DNA of 64,000 nt, from positions 158,275 to 222,274 of the forward strand of contig NZ_LZIC01000030.1 of NCBI RefSeq assembly GCF_001667185.1. The letters run 5' to 3'. Of this stretch, positions 19,056 to 27,377 are shown piece after piece. The notes beneath the pieces were generated by a model, which made no database searches, had not been told where the DNA came from, and was given only the letters and a program-made list of their open reading frames with translations. Made by a program: the position numbers and the translations under genes. Numbering within the stretch: the first letter of the stretch is position 1; every line of letters starts with the position of its first letter. This DNA comes from Mycobacterium sp. 852002-50816_SCH5313054-b. GTDB lineage: Bacteria > Actinomycetota > Actinomycetes > Mycobacteriales > Mycobacteriaceae.

Positions 19056-20099
19056 TCAGCCCCGCGCGCTGGCCAGTGCGGCCAGCACCGCTCGGGTGGA
19101 CGCGCGGCCTCCGACGGTGATCCGGGCGGCGCCGTCGGAGTAGTAGCGGGCCGTCAGGCCGGTGTCGCCGAATACCTCTCGCCAGGGTCTCGCGACGGCG
19201 GGGAGGTAAACGAAGTTGGCGTGCCCGCCGGTGGTGTACACACCCTTTGCCCGAAGCCGCCGGGACAGGTAGTCGCGCTCACCGCTGATTCGCAGAATGC
19301 GTTGCCGCAACTGGTCTTCGGCGTCGTAGCACGCCGCGACCGCGACCAGGCTGGTGATGCCCATGCCGAACGGCAGCTGCATCGCCCACAGGGTGGCGGC
19401 CAATTCCGGTGAAGAGAACCCGTACCCGATGCGAAGCCCGGCCAGACCATAGGCCTTCGAGAAGGTCCGCACCACCACGACATTCGGGAATTTCCGGATC
19501 AGGTCGGGTCCGTCGATGCGGAGCCTGGGGGCGACGAACTCGATGTAGGCCTCGTCGAGCAGGACGATCGTGTCATCCGGCACCTGCCGCAGGAATAGCT
19601 CCACGTCCGCGACGGGCTCCAGGGTGCCCGTCGGGTTGTGGGGACGGCACAAGACGACCACGCGGGCGTCCGCCGCCGCTTCCGCCATGGCCCCCAGGTT
19701 GTGGTGGCCGCGCGTGTCCAGCGGAACGGTGACCGGTGTGAGGTGGGCCATCCGGGCGAAGATCGGGTACCCGTCGAAAGTCGGCTCGCTCAGCACAATC
19801 CGATCGCCGGGGCGCGTCATCGCGTGCAGGACCTGCATCACCACTCCGCTGGCGCCCGCCCCCAGCACGACTTGCTCGTCGCACACCCCGATGTGACCGG
19901 CGACCAGGCGGCGCAGCCGCTCGGGCAGGAACTCCGGGTAACGATTGGCGACATCGATCGAGCGGACCAGCGCCGAGCGCACCGCAGGCAGCGGTGGAAA
20001 CGGGTTCTCGTTGAGCGATAAGGCGAATGGATCGCTCGCGATCGGCAGCGCATCGAGGATCTCGGCGGTGACGGGGCTCGCCGCCAGCATGGGCATCAT
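19056..20099 (-). CDS. HisC-like class I/II aminotransferase, cassette A
   Basis: This 347-residue PLP enzyme resembles histidinol-phosphate aminotransferases. SLNENPFPPLPAV is the HisC-type N-terminal motif, LCRPHNPTG and LLDEAYIEF are cofactor-site motifs, and RTFSKAYGLAGLRIGYG contains the Schiff-base Lys. The ATG at 20099 overlaps the KASIII-like gene stop by one base. A close paralogue lies at 32050-33102 in the same gene order. The context suggests amination of a pathway intermediate rather than histidine synthesis, but the true substrate is unknown. Confidence 0.85.
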   Translation of the reverse strand: MMPMLAASPVTAEILDALPIASDPFALSLNENPFPPLPAVRSALVRSIDVANRYPEFLPERLRRLVAGHIGVCDEQVVLGAGASGVVMQVLHAMTRPGDRIVLSEPTFDGYPIFARMAHLTPVTVPLDTRGHHNLGAMAEAAADARVVVLCRPHNPTGTLEPVADVELFLRQVPDDTIVLLDEAYIEFVAPRLRIDGPDLIRKFPNVVVVRTFSKAYGLAGLRIGYGFSSPELAATLWAMQLPFGMGITSLVAVAACYDAEDQLRQRILRISGERDYLSRRLRAKGVYTTGGHANFVYLPAVARPWREVFGDTGLTARYYSDGAARITVGGRASTRAVLAALASARG

Positions 20100-21118
20100 C
20101 AGCTTCGTCCGCCCCAGCGGACCGCCGCCGCGCCCGCGAAGTCGCCGGCGTGCGCGAAGGCGGCCATCATCACGATGTCACCGGCCTTGACCTGACCGTC
20201 CGATATCGCGCGATCCAAGTTGATCGGGATGCCGGCACCAAACAGGTTGCCGCACTCGTCAAAAGTATCGAGGTGTCTCGATTCGGGCACCTCCAACGCT
20301 TCGCGCCAGTTGCGCAAGAACACCCGGTTGGGCTGGTTGGTGACCAGCAGGTCGATGTCCTTGGGCGCAAGGCCGATTCGATCACAGACCGCCAGCGCTA
20401 CCTCGGGGACCTGCCGATTTCCCCGCGCGAGCACCTTGGTGATCTTGGATTCGGTGAACCCGATGGAGGCCTCACCGGGGCCGGGCTGCCACCACTTGCG
20501 GGGCGGGTCGATGGCGAGCGTCATGTCGCCGGCGTATTCGCCGTAGGTGCGGCATTCGATGTCCAGGATCGGGGATTCGTCCGACAGCGTCACCAATCCG
20601 ACGGCGGCGCCGTCGCCGGGGACCGAGGCCTGCGCCTTGCGGCGCACCCCGGGCTGGTCGAAGACCTGGCCGGCGGCGTTCTGGGCGATCGCGACCAGCG
20701 CGGTGCTGCCCTGTCCGGACGCGAGCAGTTGACGGGCCACGTTGAGACCCAGGACGAACGCCGCGCAGCCGCCGTTATGCAGATCCAGCACCGAACCCGG
20801 ACGCATGCCCAACCGGTGCGCGATGCTGCCGCCCCCGCCATAGAACGGCATGTCGGGCATTTGCGCGTGGGTGATCAGCACGTCGACGTCGGCAATGACG
20901 TCGTGGCCGTGCCGTTCGATCAGCCCTTGGGCCGCCCGCTCGATCATGTCGGTCGCGGTTTCGTCCGGGCCGACGTGATGGCGGAACTTGGGCGCGCGGA
21001 ACATCAGGTTGGCCGCCAGGTCATCCGAGCCGGCGAACTGTGCGTAGTAGTCGGCGCCGATCGGTTCGCCGGGCAGGTAGGTGGAGACGTCGGCCAGGCT
21101 GACGGTGGGTCGGTTCAT
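20099..21118 (-). CDS. 3-oxoacyl-ACP synthase III-like enzyme, cassette A
   Basis: This 339-residue thiolase-fold protein is KASIII-like. The nucleophile is Cys118 in LHNGGCAAFVLGLN, and the late Gly-Asn motif is ECGNLFGAGIPINL. The position of the FabH catalytic His (usually HQAN) reads TNQPNRVF here, so Asn261 replaces His. The same change is present in the paralogue at 33102. This suggests acyl transfer or a different condensation chemistry rather than standard decarboxylative Claisen condensation. The ATG overlaps the START-domain gene stop (21115-21118). Confidence 0.85.
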   Translation of the reverse strand: MNRPTVSLADVSTYLPGEPIGADYYAQFAGSDDLAANLMFRAPKFRHHVGPDETATDMIERAAQGLIERHGHDVIADVDVLITHAQMPDMPFYGGGGSIAHRLGMRPGSVLDLHNGGCAAFVLGLNVARQLLASGQGSTALVAIAQNAAGQVFDQPGVRRKAQASVPGDGAAVGLVTLSDESPILDIECRTYGEYAGDMTLAIDPPRKWWQPGPGEASIGFTESKITKVLARGNRQVPEVALAVCDRIGLAPKDIDLLVTNQPNRVFLRNWREALEVPESRHLDTFDECGNLFGAGIPINLDRAISDGQVKAGDIVMMAAFAHAGDFAGAAAVRWGGRS

Positions 21119-21786
21119 GATGTGCTCATCCATTCCGGCGTGACGGGCAAGCCGTTGCGGTGGCGGTATTCGGCGATCGACTTGAGGTTGTTCAGTTCCA
21201 GCCCGTGGCCGGCCCCGAAGATGTCCCAGAAGTCGCCCACCCAGCCCGTGCGCTCCGGCGGGGCGGCCTCGGGATACGGATTGTGGTCGTAGAAGGGGTG
21301 GCGGCAATTGGTCCACAGCACAACGGAACCGGGCTTGCCGAGCACCACTTGCGCGTCGAGCACCCGCATCAGATAGATCATCCACAGGTGCTCGCCCTGG
21401 TCCCAGGCGCAGTGGTAGTCGACCGTGCGGGCCTGCGCGTTGGACACCGTGCGCGTGTAGATCTTGGTGTCCGGAAGCAACCGGTCGTAGGCCAACCAGA
21501 GCCCGGGCTCCTCCGTCGGGGTGAAGTCACGAAGGGTGTAGGTCCACTCCTCGAGGCTGCGGGTGTCGGCCAGGTATTCGAAGAGTTCGTCGGGTGGGCA
21601 GTCGACGTAGTCGTTGACCGTGCAGTACTGGCCGAAGACCTCGTCGTGCGGATAGACCGATCGCATCTTCGCCATGAACATCGGGGCGGTTTCCTCGAGC
21701 GGCGAGGTCTCGATGCGGAACACCCCCTCGATGGGCCGGGTGGTGCCGCTATGCACGGCGATGTCGTCAAGCGCTGCTACGGACAT
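21115..21786 (-). CDS. SRPBCC/START-like protein, cassette A
   Basis: This 223-residue protein has the start of a Bet v1/START-like hydrophobic cavity fold: YCTVNDYVDCPPDELFEYLA followed by DTRSLEEWTYTLRDF. Proteins of this fold often act as polyketide cyclases or bind hydrophobic intermediates. ATG 21786 (MSVAALDDI) is chosen because the paralogue at 34123 starts the same way (MSLPALEDI); the in-frame extension to 21891 overlaps the ThDP gene. It overlaps that gene by 10 nt. Conserved WTNC(R/H)HPFYDHNPYPE in both copies may mark the active cavity. Confidence 0.78.
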   Translation of the reverse strand: MSVAALDDIAVHSGTTRPIEGVFRIETSPLEETAPMFMAKMRSVYPHDEVFGQYCTVNDYVDCPPDELFEYLADTRSLEEWTYTLRDFTPTEEPGLWLAYDRLLPDTKIYTRTVSNAQARTVDYHCAWDQGEHLWMIYLMRVLDAQVVLGKPGSVVLWTNCRHPFYDHNPYPEAAPPERTGWVGDFWDIFGAGHGLELNNLKSIAEYRHRNGLPVTPEWMSTS

Positions 21787-23525
21787 GGAATCGGTACTCC
21801 TTTTTGCGTTGTGATCTGTTGTTCGACCACGTGATTGGCGGGCTTTCTGTTGAGGAACGCTGCGAACGGCGGGATTTCGTCGGCGGCGCACTCGACGCTG
21901 ACCACGGACGGGCCGTCGACGGCCATCGCCCGTTCAAGTGCAGCGGGAAGCGCGTCGAGGTCGGCCACGTCGACCGCAGACAGCCCGGGGAACATGCTCG
22001 CCAGACCGGCCGCCAGCCGGCTGGGAGCGAACCGGTTGTAGCTGTACAGGTCGTCGTAGAACAGCTGCTCGCGGGTGACGCACATGGCGTGGGCGTTGTT
22101 GTTGAACAGCACGAAAGTCACCGGTAGCCGGTACTGCACCGCGGTGTGCACCTCCATGCCGTGCATGAAGAACGCGCCGTCACCCGCGATCACCACGGTG
22201 CGACCGCCGGGGCGCCCGCTGTTGGCCCGTCCGAACGCCATCCCGATGCCGGCGCCGAAGCTGTAACCCATGCCCCCCATCCCGAGTGCCACCGCGAAGC
22301 GACCGTCCCGGCGAACGGGGAGGTGATGGATCGCGGCCGCGCCGGTGTTGCCGGCATCGACGACGATGTCGGTCCCGTCGGGCAACGCGCTGTCGAGCGC
22401 CACCATGGCGTCCCGGTAACGAACGCCCGTACCGGCGAAGGACGGTGGACGCAGTTCTGTGCCCGCAACGAAATCGGGCACGCGCAGCCCCCTTGCCCGC
22501 CCCCGCCCGGACAAGGCCCGGGTCAGCATCGCCAGCGATCCCCGCAGATTCTCGGTGTGCACATGCGTGCACGGCAGGTAGGGCGGGGCGGAGCCGAGCG
22601 AGACCATCCGCACCGCCGCGAGCGTGTCGTCGAGGCCGGCGCGAGCCGTCACCGACAGTCGGGTGCCGATTACCAGGCACACGGCGCTCGCGGCGATCGC
22701 GTCGGCCACACCGGGATGGCCCATCACACCCGTCACGCCGAGCGCCGAAGAGGAACCGAAACCCGGTGTGCCGGCGACATCTTTGGCGTCGGGCACGCAT
22801 GCCACCCGGGCACGCAGCAGGGCGCGCAACTCCTCGAGTTCGGCCCGGGCGTCGTCGCGAGCCACTTGCTCGCCGGCGATGATGGTGACGGGCCCGCTCG
22901 CTCGCCGCAGGGCTCGCACGATCGCACGTGGATCGCCGATGCTCGCCCCTGGGTGCTCGCTGCCACGAGGGTCAGCACCGGCGTGGTCGGCGATCTCTAC
23001 CTTGGCCTGTTGAATGTCTTTGGGCAGCAACAACACCGCCGGGCCGCCGGTGCGCGCGGCCGCGGTTGCACTGGGCAACGCCGAAAGGATGTCGGCGGGC
23101 GTCAGGACCCGCCGGCAAAAGACCGAGACCGCGGAGAACAACGCCTCGGCATTCAAGGAACCGTTGCAGCCGCTGGTGTCCTGGAAACTGCCCCGACCGT
23201 CCATCGTGGTGGCCGGCTGACCCACCAAGGCCAACACCGGCACCCGGCTGGCCAACGATTCCCCAAGGCCCGCAACGAGATTCAGCGCTCCTCCGCCGGA
23301 TGTCGCCGCCACCACGCCCAAACCGGCGCCGCTGCGGCTGTACCCGTCGGCCATCGTAGCGGCCGAGAACTCGTGTTTTGCCAACACCGCGGTGATGTCC
23401 GAATTGAAATGTGCGGCGTCGTAAAGATCTTCGATATTGGCGCCGTCGACGCCGAATATGTAATCGCTGTCGATTCTCGCGAGGTATTCGACGATATGGT
23501 CGACCACCCTGTGTTGCCTGGGCAT
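21777..23525 (-). CDS. Thiamine-diphosphate-dependent enzyme (acetolactate synthase-like), cassette A
   Basis: This 582-residue protein has the three-domain layout of the ThDP decarboxylase/carboligase family. The N-terminal Glu52 in LAKHEFSAATMADGY is the expected cofactor-activating Glu. The C-terminal ThDP motif runs from GDGAFFMHGMEVH to VLFNNNAH. It is not a housekeeping acetolactate synthase by context. It starts the operon 23525-15136 about 30 nt after a SigL-like -10 element (23555-23560). A 242-nt stretch (22033-22274) is nearly identical to the paralogue at 34751. Reaction inferred: decarboxylation of a 2-oxo acid, possibly with carboligation. Confidence 0.87.
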   Translation of the reverse strand: MPRQHRVVDHIVEYLARIDSDYIFGVDGANIEDLYDAAHFNSDITAVLAKHEFSAATMADGYSRSGAGLGVVAATSGGGALNLVAGLGESLASRVPVLALVGQPATTMDGRGSFQDTSGCNGSLNAEALFSAVSVFCRRVLTPADILSALPSATAAARTGGPAVLLLPKDIQQAKVEIADHAGADPRGSEHPGASIGDPRAIVRALRRASGPVTIIAGEQVARDDARAELEELRALLRARVACVPDAKDVAGTPGFGSSSALGVTGVMGHPGVADAIAASAVCLVIGTRLSVTARAGLDDTLAAVRMVSLGSAPPYLPCTHVHTENLRGSLAMLTRALSGRGRARGLRVPDFVAGTELRPPSFAGTGVRYRDAMVALDSALPDGTDIVVDAGNTGAAAIHHLPVRRDGRFAVALGMGGMGYSFGAGIGMAFGRANSGRPGGRTVVIAGDGAFFMHGMEVHTAVQYRLPVTFVLFNNNAHAMCVTREQLFYDDLYSYNRFAPSRLAAGLASMFPGLSAVDVADLDALPAALERAMAVDGPSVVSVECAADEIPPFAAFLNRKPANHVVEQQITTQKGVPIPCP

Positions 23526-23554
23526 CTGCTCACCTAACTCATGTCGCTGCCAGT

Positions 23555-23582
23555 AACACGACCCCCAGGTGACTTCAGTTCA
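23555..23582 (-). promoter_or_regulatory. SigL-type promoter for ThDP cassette A
   Basis: On the minus strand, TGAACT (23577-23582), a 16-nt spacer and CGTGTT (23555-23560) precede the ThDP gene by 29 nt. The layout matches the SigL consensus as I recall it for M. tuberculosis (TGAACC, then CGTGTC). The same hexamers, spacer length and several flanking bases recur before the second cassette. AGGTGAG before the ATG serves as ribosome binding site. Confidence 0.7.
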
Positions 23583-23598
23583 CCCGAGACCGAACAAT

Positions 23599-24342
23599 TC
23601 ACAGTGAACGCTCCAAAAGGACCTCGCCGTCATCGACGGAAATCACTTGTACAGAAGCGATTTGATCTACACGTGTTGAAATACTGCCCGCGGGCACCGC
23701 CGTGTGGCCCGGATTCGCCACCCAGGTTGCCAACCGGGTGTGGCTGCCGTCACGAGCTATCACGACCATCGCCAGCGTGTCGTGATGGGCGTTCAGCGGG
23801 GCCAGGCAGACGCAGTTCATCGAGATCGACGTTCCCCACCGCTGGCTGCTCAGGGATACCGTCGAGGCCAGCTTGTCCGTTCCGACCTGGGCCATCGGCT
23901 GAACCGACTCGTTGGCCTGCGGCACCGGCGCGGTTGGCGAGGATTGACCGGCGAGGCCGACGAACACACCGATCGCCAGGACCGCGGCTGCGACGGTCCC
24001 GGCCGCCCAGGTCGCGACGCGCGCCCGGCGCCGTCGCCAGTCGACCTTGGCCAGCAGCGACGTCAGCAACTCATCGCTCGGCAGCGGTTCCGCGTCGCCG
24101 CCGTCGTGCTCGTCGATCGCGGTCATCTCGCCGCGACCCAGTTGCGACAGGAGGGCCGGAACGCCGTTGAGCTCGCCAACGGCGCTGCGGCACAACGGGC
24201 AGTAGCCCAGGTGCGCTTCGAACTCGCGCCGTTGCGCCGACGACAGCGATCCCAGCACGTATGCGGCATCCCACATCTCGTACTCGTCATGCCCGGGCGG
24301 GTGACCGACTGTCGGCGTCCCGGGCCGCCAAAGCGGCATCAT
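23599..24342 (-). CDS. Orphan RslA-like zinc-associated anti-sigma factor
   Basis: This 247-residue protein is a paralogue of the RslA gene at 36518. It has the zinc-associated anti-sigma motif HLGYCPLC in EFEAHLGYCPLCRSAV, one membrane helix (about residues 120-140, VATWAAGTVAAAVLAIGVFV) and an extracytoplasmic domain with SMNCVCLAPLNAHHDTLAMV, also present in RslA. ATG 24342 (MPLW-type start, GGGGAG upstream) aligns with RslA better than ATG 24372. No intact sigma gene lies next to it; the next gene upstream is a BBE-type oxidase. It probably binds SigL or another sigma factor encoded elsewhere. Confidence 0.88.
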   Translation of the reverse strand: MMPLWRPGTPTVGHPPGHDEYEMWDAAYVLGSLSSAQRREFEAHLGYCPLCRSAVGELNGVPALLSQLGRGEMTAIDEHDGGDAEPLPSDELLTSLLAKVDWRRRRARVATWAAGTVAAAVLAIGVFVGLAGQSSPTAPVPQANESVQPMAQVGTDKLASTVSLSSQRWGTSISMNCVCLAPLNAHHDTLAMVVIARDGSHTRLATWVANPGHTAVPAGSISTRVDQIASVQVISVDDGEVLLERSL

Positions 24343-24450
24343 CCTATTACTCCCCGTTTCCTGGGATATCATGGTATTAAAGCTCTTTCAGAGATTTCGG
24401 AGATTCCTCAGCCGCCCTGAATGGCGGGCAGGGCGTCACCGCAACGACGG

Positions 24451-24507
24451 TCAGCCGCCGGTCCGGGGCTCCGACTTTCGTTGCGGGCGGTGGAGCGCCC
24501 TCATCAA
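24451..24507 (-). pseudogene. Possible sigL vestige / 18-codon leader ORF before the orphan rslA
   Basis: Downstream of a SigL-like promoter, GGAGG and a 7-nt spacer lead to TTG-ATG at 24507, the same spacing as GGAGG to GTG in the intact sigL gene. The reading frame encodes (M)MRALHRPQRKSEPRTGG and stops at 24451. MRAL resembles the ALM(R/K)ALYDEH start of SigL. I infer that sigL was lost by deletion from this duplicated copy and left its promoter and leader. A functional upstream leader peptide is the alternative. Confidence 0.4.
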
Positions 24508-24527
24508 CTCAAATCCTCCATGCTGAT

Positions 24528-24555
24528 GAAACGAGCGAAGCGCCTGTTCGGTTCA
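24528..24555 (-). promoter_or_regulatory. SigL-type promoter for the orphan rslA
   Basis: On the minus strand, TGAACC (24550-24555), 16 nt and CGTTTC (24528-24533) lie upstream of the orphan anti-sigma gene. Both hexamers and the spacer length are identical to those before sigL itself (37906-37933). This supports the duplication of a sigL-rslA promoter region. Confidence 0.65.
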
Positions 24556-24606
24556 TTCAGCGCACACCGGCCGCGGTTTGCTGAGCGGCAGGGTGCGGGG
24601 TTGCCG

Positions 24607-25947
24607 TCAGGAGCCGCCGAGCCAGCTGTGGAACCGACGATCCGGGTCGTAGGCCGAGCGCACCTGGTCGAGTCGTGCCATGTTCGACTCGGCAATGTAT
24701 CGCGACGGACGCCGGCACAGATTTTCGTCGGCGAGCGAGCTGCCGGTCGCCAAGTGCGACATCGCCGCCATGTTGGACGCGGCCCAGTCGCGGTACCGGT
24801 CGTCGTCGGCCGGATCCTGCCAGATGGTGTAGAGCGCCATGTAGACCTCGTCTTCGACGCCGTACACCATGTCCGCGCGCGCCGGGTCGGTCTTCCAGCC
24901 CGTGAAGATGAAGTGCGAGGGATGCGGCGGCATGGTCTCGATGATCTTGCGGATGCCCGGCCGCAGCGCTTCGGCGGAGGCCGACGTGAACATGTTGTCG
25001 GCGATGTAGCGGTGCCCCTTCGGGTAGCTGGTCATCACGGCGGTGTACCAATTGGCCAACGTTGCCGGAGCATACGGGAGGCTGACGATCGCCTTGTCGA
25101 TGACCGGGCAACTCCCGAGCGGAGCAAGGGCTTTCATCGCCTCCTCCTCCGAGTCGGCGAATACCGGCGAGGCGATCGTGATGCCGGGTTGGTCCAGACC
25201 GGCTCCGGGAAAGCTGCGCCCGGTGTGGATCTGCAGTTCGACGCGGTCGTCGATCTCGGGAATGAGGGAACGTCCCCAGGCGAACACTTCGTCGGCGACC
25301 TCGATCGGATACATGTACAGGCAGGTGCCCCAGACCGCGGGACGTGGGTGAACCCGCAGCTTGAACGAGGTGACCACGCCGAAGAAACCCGGTCCGGCCC
25401 CGCGGGCCGCCCAGTACAGGTCCGGATGGTTTTCGGGGTCGCAGTAGATCAGTTCGCCGTCGGCGGTCACCACTTCCAGTCCAAGCACGCTCTCGCAGGC
25501 CGGCCCCAGCACCGGGCTGTTCCAGCCGTATCCGCCCTGTAACAGATAGCCGCCGAGGCAGATTCCCTCGCAGTGGCCGGCGGGAAAGAACAGCCCTTGC
25601 GCGTCCAGTTCGGTCGCGAACACGCTGGCGACCTTGCCTGGGCCGACGTCCGCGGTCATCCGGTCCGGTTCGACGGCGCAATGATCGAGGCGGCTGACGT
25701 CGAGCAGCAGGCCGCCGTCGCGCAGGTGGCTGGCCGTCCAGCTGTGACCGCCCGAACGTATGCCGACCTGATATCCGTTCCTCCGCGCATAACGGACCGC
25801 TGCGACCACGTCGTCGGCGTCGTACGCCTGCACGATGATGTCGGGAAAGCGTTCCGGCACAAGCCCGTTCCACACCGTCTCCCGACGCGCCCGTTCGTAA
25901 CCGTCCGCGCCACGGGGGAAGGCCTTTGCGGTGGAAAGTAAAATCAT
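24607..25947 (-). CDS. FAD-linked (berberine-bridge-like) oxidase
   Basis: This 446-residue protein has a PCMH-type FAD domain with both covalent attachment sites of bicovalent flavoproteins: His in IRSGGHSWTAS and Cys in PAGHCEGICLGGY. The C-terminal berberine/BBE-type tail ends in NMARLDQVRSAYDPDRRFHS. Such enzymes oxidise alcohols, sugars or amines and close rings in natural-product pathways. The ATG overlaps the FMO-like gene stop (25944-25947), so the two form a coupled pair. The gene precedes the orphan rslA and cassette A on the same strand. Confidence 0.87.
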   Translation of the reverse strand: MILLSTAKAFPRGADGYERARRETVWNGLVPERFPDIIVQAYDADDVVAAVRYARRNGYQVGIRSGGHSWTASHLRDGGLLLDVSRLDHCAVEPDRMTADVGPGKVASVFATELDAQGLFFPAGHCEGICLGGYLLQGGYGWNSPVLGPACESVLGLEVVTADGELIYCDPENHPDLYWAARGAGPGFFGVVTSFKLRVHPRPAVWGTCLYMYPIEVADEVFAWGRSLIPEIDDRVELQIHTGRSFPGAGLDQPGITIASPVFADSEEEAMKALAPLGSCPVIDKAIVSLPYAPATLANWYTAVMTSYPKGHRYIADNMFTSASAEALRPGIRKIIETMPPHPSHFIFTGWKTDPARADMVYGVEDEVYMALYTIWQDPADDDRYRDWAASNMAAMSHLATGSSLADENLCRRPSRYIAESNMARLDQVRSAYDPDRRFHSWLGGS

Positions 25948-27170
25948 TGTGCCCCTCTGGTTTTCTGGCCTGATGTCACGAGATCCGCTGACACATCGGC
26001 AAGCGGCTCGCGGGTGGATGAACCAATCCGCTTCAGGTAGGACGCGACTTCGGCGGCCAGTGGCGTCGAGTTCATGCGGATCGCCCGCAGCGGACCATTG
26101 GGCGGAATGCCGTAGCCGATCGCGAACATTCCGTCGCCGACGTGCGAGGCAAAGCCGCCGCGGGGGTGGCCGTGCCCGTCGAGGACGCCGAGATGGCCGA
26201 CCAAGCCGTCGAGATCCGTGCCGAACCCGGTGGCGGCGATGATCACCTGCGGCGCCACGGACGTGCCGTCGGCCAGGACCACGCCGCCGGCCGAGAGTGC
26301 CTGGACGGCGCCGACGACCTCGACGCGCCCGATCCGCACCTGGCCGACGAGTTCGTCGGCCAGCGTGGGGATGCGGCCCCGCGTCTCCACCGTCGCCTTC
26401 AGCCCGAGCGTCGGCCGGTCGAAGCCGTAGGCCGACAGGTCACCGAACATCACCCGGTTCATCCGCGCGATCACCGGATCGACCACGCGCGCGGGAACTC
26501 TCGAGAACAGTTCGAGGAAGATATCCGAGGGAAACGGCCCGATGGCCCGCCGCACCAGGTGCGGCGGTGTGCGCACCGCGAGCCAGATCCGTCGCGCGCC
26601 GTCGTTGGCGAGCTGAACGGCGATGTCGGCGGCCGAATTGCCCGCGCCGACGACCAGCACGTCACGGCCGCGGTAGGGCCAGGCATTGGTGAAGTCGCCG
26701 GAATGAACGATCTCGCCGCTGAAGCGGCCGAGCCCGGGCCAGGCGGGGATGGTGGGCGCACCGTAGTTGCCCGTCGCGAGGACGATTGCCGGGGTTCGGA
26801 TCTCACCGGACGTTGTGTCGAGGCGCCAGGCTTCCCCGACCCGGTCGATGCGGTGGACCTCACATCCGAGCCTGATCGCGATGTTCTGCCGCGCGACGTA
26901 GCGGTCGAAATAGCGGACCATGTCCTCCTTGGTCGGCCAGCGGCCGGCGTTCCAGGGAATGCGCTGCCCTGGCAGGTGCGACAAGAAGCCGGTGGTGTTG
27001 AGCCGAAAGTTGTCGTAGCGCGTGCGCCACGACATCGCGGGGGCCGCCGCGCGGTCGACGACGAGCGCTTTGACGCCGTGCTGATGGTCGAGCTGGCGAG
27101 CGACGGCCAGGCCGGCGGGCCCCGCGCCGATGACAACGGTGTCCGGGCTGTGCCGGGTCTCTGCCGTCAT
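25944..27170 (-). CDS. Flavin-containing monooxygenase-like NAD(P)/FAD oxidoreductase
   Basis: This 408-residue protein has two Rossmann motifs, VVIGAGPAGLAVARQL and VLVVGAGNSAADIAVQL, with the FMO-type fingerprint FSGEIVHSGDF (FxGxxxHxxxF) between them. It is therefore a class B flavoprotein monooxygenase candidate (N-, S- or Baeyer-Villiger oxidation). ATG 27170 with GGGAGA upstream is preferred; the in-frame extension to 27323 runs through the promoter. A SigL-like promoter (27225-27252) lies 54 nt upstream of the start, so this gene and the BBE-like oxidase are likely SigL-controlled. Confidence 0.87.
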   Translation of the reverse strand: MTAETRHSPDTVVIGAGPAGLAVARQLDHQHGVKALVVDRAAAPAMSWRTRYDNFRLNTTGFLSHLPGQRIPWNAGRWPTKEDMVRYFDRYVARQNIAIRLGCEVHRIDRVGEAWRLDTTSGEIRTPAIVLATGNYGAPTIPAWPGLGRFSGEIVHSGDFTNAWPYRGRDVLVVGAGNSAADIAVQLANDGARRIWLAVRTPPHLVRRAIGPFPSDIFLELFSRVPARVVDPVIARMNRVMFGDLSAYGFDRPTLGLKATVETRGRIPTLADELVGQVRIGRVEVVGAVQALSAGGVVLADGTSVAPQVIIAATGFGTDLDGLVGHLGVLDGHGHPRGGFASHVGDGMFAIGYGIPPNGPLRAIRMNSTPLAAEVASYLKRIGSSTREPLADVSADLVTSGQKTRGAQ

Positions 27171-27224
27171 CCGCGATCTCCCGTCGTGCGTTTTGGGTGC
27201 CGGGGACCTCGGGCCCCCAGAACT

Positions 27225-27252
27225 AGCACGATGCGGAACCGCTGGTGGTTCA
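27225..27252 (-). promoter_or_regulatory. SigL-type promoter for the FMO/BBE-oxidase pair
   Basis: On the minus strand, TGAACC (27247-27252), a 16-nt spacer and CGTGCT (27225-27230) lie in the 207-nt divergent spacer between the FMO-like gene and mmsA. The hexamers and spacing match the other SigL-like sites of the window, giving a 5' leader of about 50 nt. Confidence 0.65.
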
Positions 27253-27377
27253 CCTGGGCGGATCGGGAGGGCCGCCGCGCGGGAAGGTGCGCTGCCCGTC
27301 ACCTTGCGGACCCCGGGCCCCATTTACTAGGATATGCAAGTATCAGTTAAGGCGCGTCAACAACACTCGAGGGCCCC

